Of a stretch of 25,729 nt of DNA, positions 6,366 to 15,297 are shown piece by piece. This DNA is from DASRWT01 sp046728035. Its GTDB lineage: Bacteria > Methylomirabilota > Methylomirabilia > Rokubacteriales > CSP1-6. The first letter of the stretch is position 1. The number at the start of each line of letters is the position of its first letter. The position numbers were made by a program, and so were the translations under genes. The notes beneath the pieces were generated by a model. It ran no database searches. It was not told where the DNA came from and worked only from the letters and a program-made list of their open reading frames with translations. Location: contig JBKPDT010000016.1 in NCBI GenBank assembly GCA_046728035.1, positions 1 through 25,729 of the forward strand, given 5' to 3'.

Positions 6366-7951
6366 TTACGACCCGCGGGCTCAGCCGGTATGGGGCGCGC
6401 CACGGAGGAACGCATGCGCTGGTCGTAGCGGCGCTTGTAGTCGCTGAGCCCGGCGAAGATGGCTCGCGCCGCCGCCTCGCGGTACTCGGGCGTCGCGAGC
6501 TTCCTCTCCTCCCTGGGATTCGTGAGAAAGCCGATCTCGATGAGGATGGCCGGCATGGCGGCTCCCCCCAGCACGTAGAAGCCGGCCTGCTTGACCCCGC
6601 GATTGACGAGGCGGAGGGAGCGCGTCATGCTGTCCTGCACGGTCTCGGCAAGGAAGCTCGATTCCTGCTGGAACTCCGACTGGGCGAGCTCCCAGAGGAT
6701 GCTCTTCACCGCGTCGACCTTCTGCCGGGCGGCCGGCGACTCGAGCTGCACGACACCGTTCTCGATCGCGGCGGTCTGCCGCGCCTCGGTGTCGCTCGCC
6801 TCCGAGGAGAGGAAGAACGTCTCCACACCCTCCGACACCGAGCGGGGATGCGCATTGGCGTGGATGGACACGAAGAGATCGGCGCGCTGCTTGTTGGCGA
6901 AATTGGTCCGGTCGCGGAGCGGCACGAAGACGTCGGCGGTGCGGCTGAGCGCGATCTTGATGCCGAGCCCGCTCTCCTCCATCATGCGCGCGACGCGCCG
7001 GGTCACGTCGAGCACCACATCCTTTTCCTGCACCCCGGTGGGCCCGGTCGCGCCGGCGTCGTGTCCGCCATGGCCGGCGTCGAGCACGATGAGGCGGAGC
7101 GGCTGTGCGGCAGGGCCCGGCGCGCCCTCCGGCCCGGCGCCCTCCTTGGGTCGGTAGATGTCCAATACGATGCGGTACGGGTCCTGGAGCGCGAAGTCCT
7201 TCACCTGCCCGGCCGCCGCGTCGAGCACGATGCGGAGCACGGCGCCGGCGCTCGCGGGCTCGAGGCGCAGCTCTTTCACGAGCCCGTCGTCGATCTCCTG
7301 GAACTGCGGGCCGGAGAGTCGGAGCCCCGGGAGCCGCATGCGGATCTCGCCGCGTTCAGCGCTCTGATCCACGATGGCATAGCCGACGGGGCCGCCGGTC
7401 TCGAGCACGATGCGCGTGAACGAGGGGTAGGAGCGCAGCCGCAGGTCCGTGAACGCCACGGTGGGCGCGGCCGCCGCTACCGGCTTCGCCGCGGCCCTCG
7501 CCGCCGGTGCCGGCGCGGCCATCACCTTCATGGTGACGCCAGGGGCGAGCCGCGTCAGGCCCTTGGCGAGGAAGTCCGCGGGGAGGAGCCAGCCCGAAGT
7601 GCCGGTGCGCACGGGCGAGTCGAGGGTCACGGTGACTCCGGAGACCATCACGCGCGCCTGGTTGCGCGTGAACTGCGCCGAGCGCGAGCCGACGGTGAGC
7701 GTGCCGCGGGTCCCCTTGACGGCCCACGTGCCCTTGAGGAGGGCGGCGAGTCCTTCGGCGGCGAGATAAGTGCCGCCTTCGTCCAGACTTACGGGAGCAA
7801 TGGAGCCGAGGGCGCCGCCCCTTCCCCTAAGCTCTATGGTTCCCGGACGTGCGGCGTCGCCCGTCCCCGGGAGGACCCCCAGGAGGACGAGGCCGAGCGT
7901 GATCCGACGAAGCCAGGCTGCCATGCGCGTGGACTGGACGGTAACGGCCAT
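6362..7951 (-). CDS. amiC: N-acetylmuramoyl-L-alanine amidase, AmiC-like (AMIN + Amidase_3)
   Basis: This is an exported zinc amidase that cuts the lactyl-amide bond between MurNAc and the stem peptide during cell separation. Layout of the 529 residues: signal peptide to about residue 33; a beta-rich segment like copper-amine-oxidase N-terminal repeats (about 38-143); an Ala/Pro linker (145-163); an AMIN domain (about 165-268) that targets the septum or peptidoglycan; and Amidase_3 (about 285-515). Zinc ligands are His294 in DAGHGGHDAG, Glu309 and His364 in SIHANAH; the catalytic Glu is Glu472 in IEIGFLTN. The start is ATG 7951 or ATG 7924; neither has a good ribosome binding site. The gene leads the operon with rph and rdgB and is divergent from the lipoprotein at 8052, with palindrome copy 2 between them. 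Confidence 0.93.
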   Translation of the reverse strand: MAVTVQSTRMAAWLRRITLGLVLLGVLPGTGDAARPGTIELRGRGGALGSIAPVSLDEGGTYLAAEGLAALLKGTWAVKGTRGTLTVGSRSAQFTRNQARVMVSGVTVTLDSPVRTGTSGWLLPADFLAKGLTRLAPGVTMKVMAAPAPAARAAAKPVAAAAPTVAFTDLRLRSYPSFTRIVLETGGPVGYAIVDQSAERGEIRMRLPGLRLSGPQFQEIDDGLVKELRLEPASAGAVLRIVLDAAAGQVKDFALQDPYRIVLDIYRPKEGAGPEGAPGPAAQPLRLIVLDAGHGGHDAGATGPTGVQEKDVVLDVTRRVARMMEESGLGIKIALSRTADVFVPLRDRTNFANKQRADLFVSIHANAHPRSVSEGVETFFLSSEASDTEARQTAAIENGVVQLESPAARQKVDAVKSILWELAQSEFQQESSFLAETVQDSMTRSLRLVNRGVKQAGFYVLGGAAMPAILIEIGFLTNPREERKLATPEYREAAARAIFAGLSDYKRRYDQRMRSSVARPIPAEPAGRK

Positions 7952-7984
7952 TCTAGCAACGCGCGCGGAGCCGCGTGAAGTCTT

Positions 7985-8004
7985 TATAGGACCAAGATCC
8001 CATT
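7985..8004. promoter_or_regulatory. Palindromic operator-like site, copy 2
   Basis: TATAGGACCAAGATCCCATT aligns with the other three copies; the invariant columns AT, GACC, TC and CAT are all kept. It lies between the divergent amidase (start 7951 or 7924) and lipoprotein (start 8052) genes, centred 57 bases before the lipoprotein ATG. The right half-site (GATCCCAT) has one base less symmetry than in copies 1 and 3. Confidence 0.55.
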
Positions 8005-8051
8005 CCCTGGGTGCCCGCCGCTGCCTATGGTGCCCTCAAGGAGGGAAGGCA

Positions 8052-8444
8052 ATGCGCAAGCTCTTGTTGTGGATATTGATCGGCGGGGTGGTTCTCGGAG
8101 CGGCCGCGTGCGCGTCCAGGGGGACATCGTCCATGTCGGGCGCGCCGCCGGCGAGCAATGTCACCGGGCGCTGGGCCGGCACCTGGCAATTCGAGCCTGC
8201 GAGCGCGGGCAATGGGCAGGCAATCGTGAATCTCACGCAGGACGGGAGTCAGGTGAAGGGGAACATCGAGACGCTCACCGGGCCCCACCGAGGGCGCGCG
8301 GGGTTCTTCAACGCCACCATGTCCGGGAACGACATCCAGATCACCGGCCCGGACGCCACCGGCTGGCTGAAGGTCACCGGCAACGAGATGACGGGCCTGA
8401 TCAACGGCGTGCTGCCCGCGCGGCTAACGCTCCGCAAGCAGTAG
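8052..8444 (+). CDS. Lipoprotein with small beta-rich domain
   Basis: This is a 130-residue protein. The start is well supported by AAGGAGGGAAGG just before ATG 8052. The signal ends in the lipobox LGAAAC with Cys20 as the lipidation site. After a Ser/Gly-rich linker comes a compact domain (about residues 36-130) starting VTGRWAGTWQF. It has alternating hydrophobic strands and repeated Gly turns (AIVNLTQDGSQVKGNI, ATMSGNDIQI, GWLKVTGNEMTGLING), consistent with a small beta-barrel or lipocalin-like fold. Function is unknown. The WAG opening resembles that of the lipoprotein at 24851. The gene is divergent from the amidase operon, so a joint role in the envelope is possible. Confidence 0.83.
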   Translation: MRKLLLWILIGGVVLGAAACASRGTSSMSGAPPASNVTGRWAGTWQFEPASAGNGQAIVNLTQDGSQVKGNIETLTGPHRGRAGFFNATMSGNDIQITGPDATGWLKVTGNEMTGLINGVLPARLTLRKQ

Positions 8445-8467
8445 ACGAGGGGAATGCAGTCGGGGCG

Positions 8468-8499
8468 CGACCGCTACGGAAAACACCCGCTTGCGGTCG
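8468..8499. terminator. Possible bidirectional hairpin between convergent genes
   Basis: CGACCGC (8468-8474) and GCGGTCG (8493-8499) can pair as a seven-base stem with an 18-base loop. The hairpin lies between the lipoprotein gene and the GH63 gene, which converge here. There is no T-tract on either side and the loop is long, so this is weak support for a terminator. Confidence 0.3.
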
Positions 8500-8521
8500 G
8501 CCTTCATGACGGTGACCCCTG

Positions 8522-11290
8522 TTAACTCCCTCCGGCCTTCGGCACGTGGTCCCGCGGCGACGCGCCCCTCGTCTTTCCCCCACCCACCTGCTCCCTCACG
8601 GTCCGAGCTACTACTCGCCCGAGTTCCTCTTCCATGTCTTTGGCCTCGACACGCGCAAACAAGTCAAGGAGGACCGCGATCGAACCGGTCCACCCCGTCT
8701 GGTGGCTGGCACCGAGCCCCGCTCCGTTGTCACCGTGGAAGTATTCATAGAAGAGGATCAGATCGCGCCAGTGTGGATCGTCCTGGAACTTGGCGGCCCC
8801 GCCGTAGACCGGGCGCCGTCCGTTGGCGTCGCGCAAGAAAGTACCCGCCAGCCGGCGGGAGAGCTCCTGGGCCACCTCGAACAGCGTCATGTACCGCCCC
8901 GAACCGGTTGGACACTGAACCTTGAATTCACCGCCGTAGAAGCTATACAGGTTCACGAGCGCGCGGATCAGCAGCACATTGACGGGCATCCATACGGGAC
9001 CCCGCCAGTTGGAGTTGCCGCCGAACATTCCGGTATCCGATTCGCCAGGCAGATACTGGACCTTGTATTCCTGGCCACCGACGTGAAACACGAACGGATG
9101 GTCAAGGTGATATCGCGACAGCGAGCGAATGCCGTGGGGCCCGAGAAACTCGTTCTCATCGAGCATGTAGGCGAGCACTCGCTCCAGCTTCTGCTTGTTG
9201 AGGATCGACAGCAGACGCCGTCCTTTGTAGCCAATGAACCCCTGGTCGGTCGGGGCCAGATGGGAAGCGACGCTGGGATGGCGTTTCCGGAAGAGGGCAG
9301 CCATCTCCATCAGCTTCGGGTAACGCTCGACGGCACTGGCCTCGAACACCGTGGACGCGCACAGCGGCAGGAGCCCTACCAGTGACCGCACCTTCAGACG
9401 CATCGCCTGGCCGTCGGGCAGTCGCAACAGATCGTAGAAGAACCCGTCCCCTTCATCCCACATCTCGTCGTGATGCTCGCCGATGCGGTCCATCGCGTAG
9501 GAGATCCACAGGAAATGCTCGACGAACTTGAAGGTGACTTCTTCGTATATCGGGTCGTGTTCGGTGAGAATGAGGGCTATCTCCAGCATGTTCTGGCAAT
9601 AGAACGCCATCCAGGCCGTCCCGTCCGCCTGCTCCAGAGAGCCGCCGGTGGGGAGCTGCGCGCTCCGGTCGAATACGCCGATGTTGTCGAGACCCAAAAA
9701 TCCCCCGGCGAACACGTTGCGCCCGGCGGGGTCCTTCCGGTTGACCCACCAGCTGAAATTCAGCATCAACGCCTGAAACGATCGCTCCAGGAACCGAAGG
9801 TCAGCCCGGCCGAGGGTCCGCTCCATCTTGTAGAGGTAGAGCGTGGCCCAGGCGTGCACCGGCGGATTCACATCGCTGAAGTTCCACTCGTAGGCGGGAA
9901 TCTGCCCATTGGGGTGGGAATAGAGGCTGCGCAGCATCAGCAGCAGCTGCTCCTTGGCGAAATCGAAGTCCACCAGCGCCAGGGAAATGGTGTGGAAGGC
10001 CAGGTCCCAGGCGGCATACCAGGGGTACTCCCACTTATCCGGCATCGAGATTACGTCGGCGTTCAGCATGTGAAACCATTCCGTATTCCGCATACTTCGG
10101 CCAGTGGGTGCCATGAGCGGATGGCTTTTGTGCTCCTGAAGCCATCGATCCACATCGAAGTAGTAGTACTGCTTGCTCCACAGCATGCCCGCCAGCGCCT
10201 GGCGGTGCACCCGGCGTTCATCTTCGTTCAATGATTTCGCCGAAATCCGATCGTAGAATTCGTCGGCATCTGCGATCCGACTCTTGAATATCTTCTCGAA
10301 ACCGCCAAAGGCATCGTCTACCCTGGCGGCCGCCAGACGGAGTCGGACGGTCTTGCTTCCGCCGCCGGGCACGTCGAGGACATAGTGGGCCGCCGCCTTG
10401 GTCCCGACCTTGGCGGGGTTGACCGCCTCGCCGCGGCCCGAGATGATGTAAGCGTGGAACGCATCCTTGACGTAGGGAGACGCATTGGGCTGGCCCCAGA
10501 GACGAGACGCGTTGCTCTCATTTTCGGTGAAGAGCAGCTCCGCGGCTCCCTCGCAATGCAGCCAGTACTCGCCTAGCTCTTGGTGTGTGGCCTGAATCGC
10601 GCCTGGGCCCACTTCGCGTAGCGAGGGCTTCGGCTGATCCTCGCCCCAAGACCAGGTGTTGCGGAACCAGAGTGTCGGCAAGACACGAAGCCGGGCCGCC
10701 TTGGCCCCGCGATTGTGCACGGTGATGCGAACCAGCATGTCTTCCGGTCCGTCCTTCGCGTATTCCACAACAACGTCAAAGTACCGGTCGGCGTCAAAGG
10801 TGCCGGTATCGAGCAGCTCGAACTCAAACTCTTGCCGCGATCTTCTCCGGTTCGTTTCGATCAGGTCCCGGTAGGGATACTCCCGCTGCGGGTACTTGTA
10901 GAGATATTTCATGTACGAGTGGCTGGGCGTGCTGTCGAGATAGAAGTAGTACTCCTTCACGTCCTCGCCATGGTTCGCCTCACTGTTGGTGAGTCCGAAC
11001 AGGCGCTCTTTCAGGATAGGATCCCGCTCGTTCCACAACGCAAGGGCGAAGCACAACCGTTGCTTGTCATCAGAGAGGCCTCCGAGCCCGTCCTCCCCCC
11101 ACCGGTAGGCTCGTGAGCGCGCCTGGTCATGGGTGAAATAGTCCCAGGCGTTGCCGTCCTCACTATAGTCCTCGCGAACCGTACCCCACTGCCGCTCGCT
11201 GAGGTAGGGTCCCCATTTCTTCCAGGGAATCTGCGCCTCGCGCGCGTCGTTCAACCGCTTTTGCTCAGTCACATCCACCAAGGGTGCCAT
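8522..11290 (-). CDS. GH63-like (MGH1-type) glucosidase
   Basis: This is a 922-residue protein with no signal peptide, so cytoplasmic. It matches bacterial GH63-related glucosidases: an N-terminal beta-sandwich region (about residues 20-330, with WGPYLSERQWGTVREDYS near the start) and a C-terminal (alpha/alpha)6 barrel (about 370-900). Barrel landmarks include KWEYPWYAAWDLAFHTISL, whose Asp is the likely general acid by analogy with GH63, then GGFLGLDNIGVFDRS, MFGGNSNWRGPVWMP and the C-terminal HQTGWTGSIAVLLDLFARVE. These inverting enzymes remove glucose or similar sugars from small oligosaccharides; the exact substrate is unknown. The start is supported by GAGGAGG eight bases before ATG. It lies 30 bases after the GH13 gene in the same operon. 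The GH13/GH63 stretch looks less GC-rich than its surroundings. Confidence 0.88.
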   Translation of the reverse strand: MAPLVDVTEQKRLNDAREAQIPWKKWGPYLSERQWGTVREDYSEDGNAWDYFTHDQARSRAYRWGEDGLGGLSDDKQRLCFALALWNERDPILKERLFGLTNSEANHGEDVKEYYFYLDSTPSHSYMKYLYKYPQREYPYRDLIETNRRRSRQEFEFELLDTGTFDADRYFDVVVEYAKDGPEDMLVRITVHNRGAKAARLRVLPTLWFRNTWSWGEDQPKPSLREVGPGAIQATHQELGEYWLHCEGAAELLFTENESNASRLWGQPNASPYVKDAFHAYIISGRGEAVNPAKVGTKAAAHYVLDVPGGGSKTVRLRLAAARVDDAFGGFEKIFKSRIADADEFYDRISAKSLNEDERRVHRQALAGMLWSKQYYYFDVDRWLQEHKSHPLMAPTGRSMRNTEWFHMLNADVISMPDKWEYPWYAAWDLAFHTISLALVDFDFAKEQLLLMLRSLYSHPNGQIPAYEWNFSDVNPPVHAWATLYLYKMERTLGRADLRFLERSFQALMLNFSWWVNRKDPAGRNVFAGGFLGLDNIGVFDRSAQLPTGGSLEQADGTAWMAFYCQNMLEIALILTEHDPIYEEVTFKFVEHFLWISYAMDRIGEHHDEMWDEGDGFFYDLLRLPDGQAMRLKVRSLVGLLPLCASTVFEASAVERYPKLMEMAALFRKRHPSVASHLAPTDQGFIGYKGRRLLSILNKQKLERVLAYMLDENEFLGPHGIRSLSRYHLDHPFVFHVGGQEYKVQYLPGESDTGMFGGNSNWRGPVWMPVNVLLIRALVNLYSFYGGEFKVQCPTGSGRYMTLFEVAQELSRRLAGTFLRDANGRRPVYGGAAKFQDDPHWRDLILFYEYFHGDNGAGLGASHQTGWTGSIAVLLDLFARVEAKDMEEELGRVVARTVREQVGGGKTRGASPRDHVPKAGGS

Positions 11291-11320
11291 CGCTTGCCTC
11301 CTCGTTTCCTGCTTGATCGC

Positions 11321-12799
11321 TCACACTGCCCGCATCCGGAACACGTGGCATCCCCACGGCTTCAGCTCGACGTACAGACCGGCATCCCGTATCTCGCTCC
11401 CGCTTCGGTCGTAGGATTCACTGGACAGAACATCTTCGAGGCGCCACGTCTTTCCGCTCAGTTCATCCCACGGCACATGCACACGCCCTTGGACGGTGTC
11501 TTGCCGGAAATTTATGACGATGAGGTAGCGCTCGTCCGCCTTGACCCAGCACCAGGCCAGAATATTCAGGCAGCTCTGGTTGTCGGGCCAGCCGCTCCGC
11601 TCACAGAGACGCCACTCACCATTCCGAAAGACATCACGCTTGCTCTCTTTCAGCAGACGTCCGTAGAAGGCCACGCGGTCACCATCGGCCGCCTCTGCCG
11701 GGCGACGCCCCAGAAAGACAGGCAGCCTCGCCTTCATTCCCTCGAATTGCCCCTCATGCAGCAGCTTGGCCCCGGGAAGTGTGAGGATCGCCACCGCCGC
11801 CGCGCGCTCTTTTCCCCAGGGAAACGTTGCGGCCGCCCTGGGCTCGTCATGGTTCTCGAGGAACCGGACCATTCTCTGCTGGTAAGAAAGATCGGCAAGG
11901 AGGTGCAGACGCACGCTCTCCGGGTCTCCATGTTCCATCCGGTCATAGAGTTTCTTGTCGTAACAATAGTCAAAACCCTGCTGCTGCAGTTCCCACTCGA
12001 GGTCCCAGTACGCCTCGGCGATGAACCTGAACTCCGGATCCCTCCCTTTGATGGCCGGGATCACCGTCGTCCAGTAGTCGTTGACCGGCTTGACTCCCGC
12101 ACGGGCCCCCCAGGTACGCTCGAAGATAGCGTTCAGCATCAGCATGGCCATGTCGCACCGGATACCGTCACACTGTTCGGCGATCTCCGAGATCGTCTCG
12201 ATCGCCGCCTGCCTGAGCCCTGGCTGAAAGGCGTTGAGTTGGAGCACATCAGGCCATGCCGGGAAGTAGGGATCTCGGCCACAGGCGAACACCTTTCCCC
12301 CCGCCTCAACGAAGGACGCCGGATCGTTCCTCGCATCGTCAGCGTCCCCCTGCACGAAGTATTCCGTATGATCGGTGACCCAGGGGTGATCCGGCGCGAC
12401 GTGGTTGGGAACAAAGTCAAGGATGAGCCGCAGCCCGCGTTCACGGAGCATGCTTCGTGCGGCTGCGAGTCCCTTCCCCCCGCCGAGGTGTTCAGCAACG
12501 ACGTAACGGCGCACGCAATATGGCGAGCCGACATTGTCCTCCGCCGAAAAGTCGGCAAGGGCTCGCTTGAAGTCCCCAAGGAGCCCCGTGTTCCGCATGG
12601 AGATCTCAATTCCGGCAGGGCTCCGCTCCCAGACACCCATGAGCCATACGGCGTCAAAGCCATACGAGGCGATGACATCCCACTCCCCCTCCGGCACCGT
12701 GGCGAGGTCCACGACCTTCTGATACTTCCGGCTCAAATCGCCAAGCCACACCCATGTGTTGATCTCATAGATGACCGGATGCTTGGGCCACGTTTTCAT
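11321..12799 (-). CDS. GH13 alpha-amylase family glycosidase
   Basis: This is a 492-residue protein without signal peptide. The GH13 TIM-barrel motifs are in order: region I DFVPNH (128-133); region II GIRCDMAML with nucleophile Asp216; region III FIAEAYW with acid/base Glu262; region IV FLENHDEP with transition-state Asp318. The C-terminal part (about 400-490) is a beta-rich domain C. Family members hydrolyse or transfer alpha-glucosyl units; the subfamily cannot be told by eye. It starts at ATG 12799 behind a GGGGGGAAGAG stretch, 28 bases after the FGE stop and 30 bases before the GH63 gene. The pair suggests intracellular handling of an alpha-glucan, trehalose- or sucrose-like compound or compatible-solute glycoside. 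Confidence 0.93.
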   Translation of the reverse strand: MKTWPKHPVIYEINTWVWLGDLSRKYQKVVDLATVPEGEWDVIASYGFDAVWLMGVWERSPAGIEISMRNTGLLGDFKRALADFSAEDNVGSPYCVRRYVVAEHLGGGKGLAAARSMLRERGLRLILDFVPNHVAPDHPWVTDHTEYFVQGDADDARNDPASFVEAGGKVFACGRDPYFPAWPDVLQLNAFQPGLRQAAIETISEIAEQCDGIRCDMAMLMLNAIFERTWGARAGVKPVNDYWTTVIPAIKGRDPEFRFIAEAYWDLEWELQQQGFDYCYDKKLYDRMEHGDPESVRLHLLADLSYQQRMVRFLENHDEPRAAATFPWGKERAAAVAILTLPGAKLLHEGQFEGMKARLPVFLGRRPAEAADGDRVAFYGRLLKESKRDVFRNGEWRLCERSGWPDNQSCLNILAWCWVKADERYLIVINFRQDTVQGRVHVPWDELSGKTWRLEDVLSSESYDRSGSEIRDAGLYVELKPWGCHVFRMRAV

Positions 12800-12827
12800 C
12801 TCTTCCCCCCGGCGGCCAGGTAGCTGC

Positions 12828-13829
12828 CTACTTCGGCCGTACGATGCAGCGGAAGCCGATGTGCGAGGTCGAGGTGTCGACGGGCTGGGGGAATCGGGCG
12901 GCGGGACGGTAACGGCGGCAGTAGTTCGGCGCGCAGAGATGCGAGCCGCCCTTGAGGACCTTCCGGGGAATCTTCACCGCGGGGAGGCAGGGGTCGTAGC
13001 TCTCCTCCTCCGCTCCCCCGCGCGGGTTGTGGGCGATACAGCCGGTCTCGGCGGGCTCGGCATCGTGCGCCGGGCGGTACCAGTCGGTCGTCCACTCCCA
13101 GGCATTGCCGATCATGTCGACGAGCCCATAGCCATTGGGCGGAAAGGCGTCCACGGGCGACAGGCCCTCGAAGCGATCGAACCCCAGGTTCTGCCAGGGA
13201 AACTCGCCCTGCCAGGTATTGGCCATGTGCTGCCCGCTGGGAATGAACTCGTCCCCCCAGGCGAACTCGGCGCCCTCCAGCCCGCCGCGCGCGGCGAACT
13301 CCCACTCCGCCTCCGTGGGCAGCGCCTTGCCTTCCCACTTCGCGAACACCTCGGCGTCACTGAACGTCACGTGCACAACCGGGAAGCGCTGGCACCCGCC
13401 GATCGAGGACTGGGCGCCGGTGGGGTGGCGCCAATCGGCGCCGCGGGCGAAGTCCCACCAGTTCCAGAAGTTGCCGAGGTCCACGGGCCCCTTCGGCTTC
13501 ACGAAGACCATGGACCCCGCGTAGAGCATCTCGGGCTTTGCCCCCGGGTAGTCTGCCGCGCGGGGCGGCAGCTCGGCGAAGGTGACGTACCCAGTCGCGT
13601 CCACGAAATGACGGAAGCGCTCGTTGGTCACGGGGTAAAGGTCCATCCAGAACCCGTCCACGGTGACCCGATGGACGGGACGCTCCTCGGCATAGTGCGC
13701 GTCCGAGCCCATGGCGAAGGTCCCGCCGGGGATCCAGATCATGTCGGGGAAAGGCGGCGGGCCGGGCGCCTTGCCAGTGGCGTGGGGCGTGTCGGTGACG
13801 AGACGCAGCTTGGACTGGACGTTACCCAT
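12828..13829 (-). CDS. Formylglycine-generating enzyme (FGE/SUMF1 family)
   Basis: This is a 333-residue protein with the C-type-lectin-like FGE fold: MIWIPGGTFAMGSD (30-43), PVHRVTVDGFWMDLYPVTN, PVVHVTFSDAEVFAKW, LPTEAEWEFAARGG and GLVDMIGNAWEWTTDWY. The two active-site cysteines of true, copper-using FGEs are present as Cys299 and Cys304 in GGSHLCAPNYCRRYRPAARF. The many SUMF1-like proteins of other function usually lack this pair. FGE converts a Cys (or Ser) in sulfatases to formylglycine, their catalytic residue. No sulfatase gene is in the window. No signal peptide is seen, so it acts in the cytosol. It is in the operon downstream of the patatin-like lipoprotein and before GH13; the ribosome binding site is weak (GGGCGCGAG). 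Confidence 0.92.
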   Translation of the reverse strand: MGNVQSKLRLVTDTPHATGKAPGPPPFPDMIWIPGGTFAMGSDAHYAEERPVHRVTVDGFWMDLYPVTNERFRHFVDATGYVTFAELPPRAADYPGAKPEMLYAGSMVFVKPKGPVDLGNFWNWWDFARGADWRHPTGAQSSIGGCQRFPVVHVTFSDAEVFAKWEGKALPTEAEWEFAARGGLEGAEFAWGDEFIPSGQHMANTWQGEFPWQNLGFDRFEGLSPVDAFPPNGYGLVDMIGNAWEWTTDWYRPAHDAEPAETGCIAHNPRGGAEEESYDPCLPAVKIPRKVLKGGSHLCAPNYCRRYRPAARFPQPVDTSTSHIGFRCIVRPK

Positions 13830-13890
13830 CTCGCGCCCTACCCTGCCCGCGTCGCCACCGACCCGACAATGGGACCTTTGGCCTACTGAC

Positions 13891-15297
13891 CTACTGGCGG
13901 TTCAGGAACTCGAGGATCGTTGCCCGGTGCTCGGCGACGAGCTTGGCCGCCGCCGTCGCGAGGAGCTGCCGGTCGCATTCCGACGCGATCACGAGACGCG
14001 TCGGGATCTCGGCGATTCGCTCCCGCACCGCCTCGGGAGTCTTGAGCGGTTTCGGCTCCGCCTTGCACGCTGGCGGGAGGTCGCTCATGTCCGCCGCCCA
14101 CTTGGCATCGGTATGGCGGAGCAACGTGATACTGACGGTCTTCGAGTCGGGGAGCACGCCTTCGAGCTGAAGGCTTCGGAAGAACAGCGCTTGGTAGGTG
14201 CCGGCCCGCTCCTCCATGATGCTGGGGATTCGCGAGAAGTCGAAGGTGAGGAGGGTGAACGGCAGGGGGAGGCGACTGAGCTTCCGCTCGCCGACGGAGA
14301 AGGGAAACGAGCTGTCGAAAGCAATGATGAAGGCGCGCTTCGACCGTTTCGCCTGAAGCTGCGTGAGGTGGAGGAAGAGGAGCGATTCGACGCCCGAGTT
14401 CTCGTAGAGGCCGCCGTCGCCGGCGTGCCAATACGTTTCTTCGTCACCAATCCGAAGCGAGATGGGGCCCACGAGTGGCGGAAAGGACGCCGACGCCGTC
14501 GTCACCCCAGTCAAGGTCATCTTGCAGGGGTCCATGTGGATGTCTATCGGCGTCATGGGCCGGAGCAGCTTCCAGCGCTCGCGGATGTAGGGCGCCGGCT
14601 CCATGATCTGCCCGCGCCGCTGCAGCGAGCGCTCCAGATCGCCGAAGAAGTCGTAGTCGAAGGATTCGGGAGGCAGGACCGTCGCGGCGAAGCGACGACC
14701 GTTGTTGTAAAGGGTGGTGTTGACGATAAGCCCCGGGCCGTCGCCGGCCTTCTCCCGCGCGGCGATGTCCTCCAGGCGGGCTCCACCGTAGAGCCGCTCT
14801 GCGAGGATCTCGGCGAGGGTCTTGGCGGCGAGGGCCGAATTGATCCAGCGGAAGGACAGCAGCTGGCGCCAGATCAGGGACGTCTCGAAGTTCTGGCTGA
14901 GATCGGCGCGGTACTGATCGAAGAAGGCTCGATACGCGTCGGAGAGGGTGCCGTCGGGGTTGAGGACCTTCACGTCGCGGCCGGGCTTCTTGAGCGTGTA
15001 GTAGCTGGCGGCTATGCTGCCGCCCGACACGCTCGACACGTGGTTGATCCTCTCGATCAGGGAGGTGCCGTCCGCCATCCGCACACCCGCCAGCGCCTCC
15101 AGACCCGCCGAGCCGAAGAGCGCCGCGCGGCTTCCTCCACCGGAGAGTGCGACACCGAGGAGGACATCGCGGTCGGGTGGCGTCATCCGGCAGGGGCCGA
15201 TCGCGTCCGCCCGCGGCACGGGAAAGTAGTGGGCGCTCGCGCACCCCGTCAGGAGCACTGCGCAGATGAGCCAGAGCGTGACGTGCCGTCTTGTCAT
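13891..15297 (-). CDS. Patatin-like phospholipase, lipoprotein
   Basis: This is a 468-residue protein from ATG 15297. The N-terminus has the lipobox LLTGC with Cys19, so it is likely membrane-anchored. The patatin/cPLA2-type Ser-Asp dyad is visible: oxyanion motif LSGGGSRAALFG (51-62), nucleophile Ser91 in SSVSGGS (the G-x-S-x-G elbow has Ser at its first position) and Asp294 in HAGDGGLYENSG. Such enzymes release fatty acids from phospholipids or act as lysophospholipases. The start ATG shares its A with the TGA stop of the preceding HAD frame (TGATG), implying coupling in the ancestral operon. The coupling matters because the upstream frame is now broken and could lower expression. FGE follows 61 bases later. 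Confidence 0.9.
   Translation of the reverse strand: MTRRHVTLWLICAVLLTGCASAHYFPVPRADAIGPCRMTPPDRDVLLGVALSGGGSRAALFGSAGLEALAGVRMADGTSLIERINHVSSVSGGSIAASYYTLKKPGRDVKVLNPDGTLSDAYRAFFDQYRADLSQNFETSLIWRQLLSFRWINSALAAKTLAEILAERLYGGARLEDIAAREKAGDGPGLIVNTTLYNNGRRFAATVLPPESFDYDFFGDLERSLQRRGQIMEPAPYIRERWKLLRPMTPIDIHMDPCKMTLTGVTTASASFPPLVGPISLRIGDEETYWHAGDGGLYENSGVESLLFLHLTQLQAKRSKRAFIIAFDSSFPFSVGERKLSRLPLPFTLLTFDFSRIPSIMEERAGTYQALFFRSLQLEGVLPDSKTVSITLLRHTDAKWAADMSDLPPACKAEPKPLKTPEAVRERIAEIPTRLVIASECDRQLLATAAAKLVAEHRATILEFLNRQ

Noticed and set aside
11129..12823. 564-codon plus-strand frame opposite the GH13 gene
   Set aside because: The opposite strand has all four GH13 motifs in order; this frame has no recognisable domain and is a codon-bias shadow.
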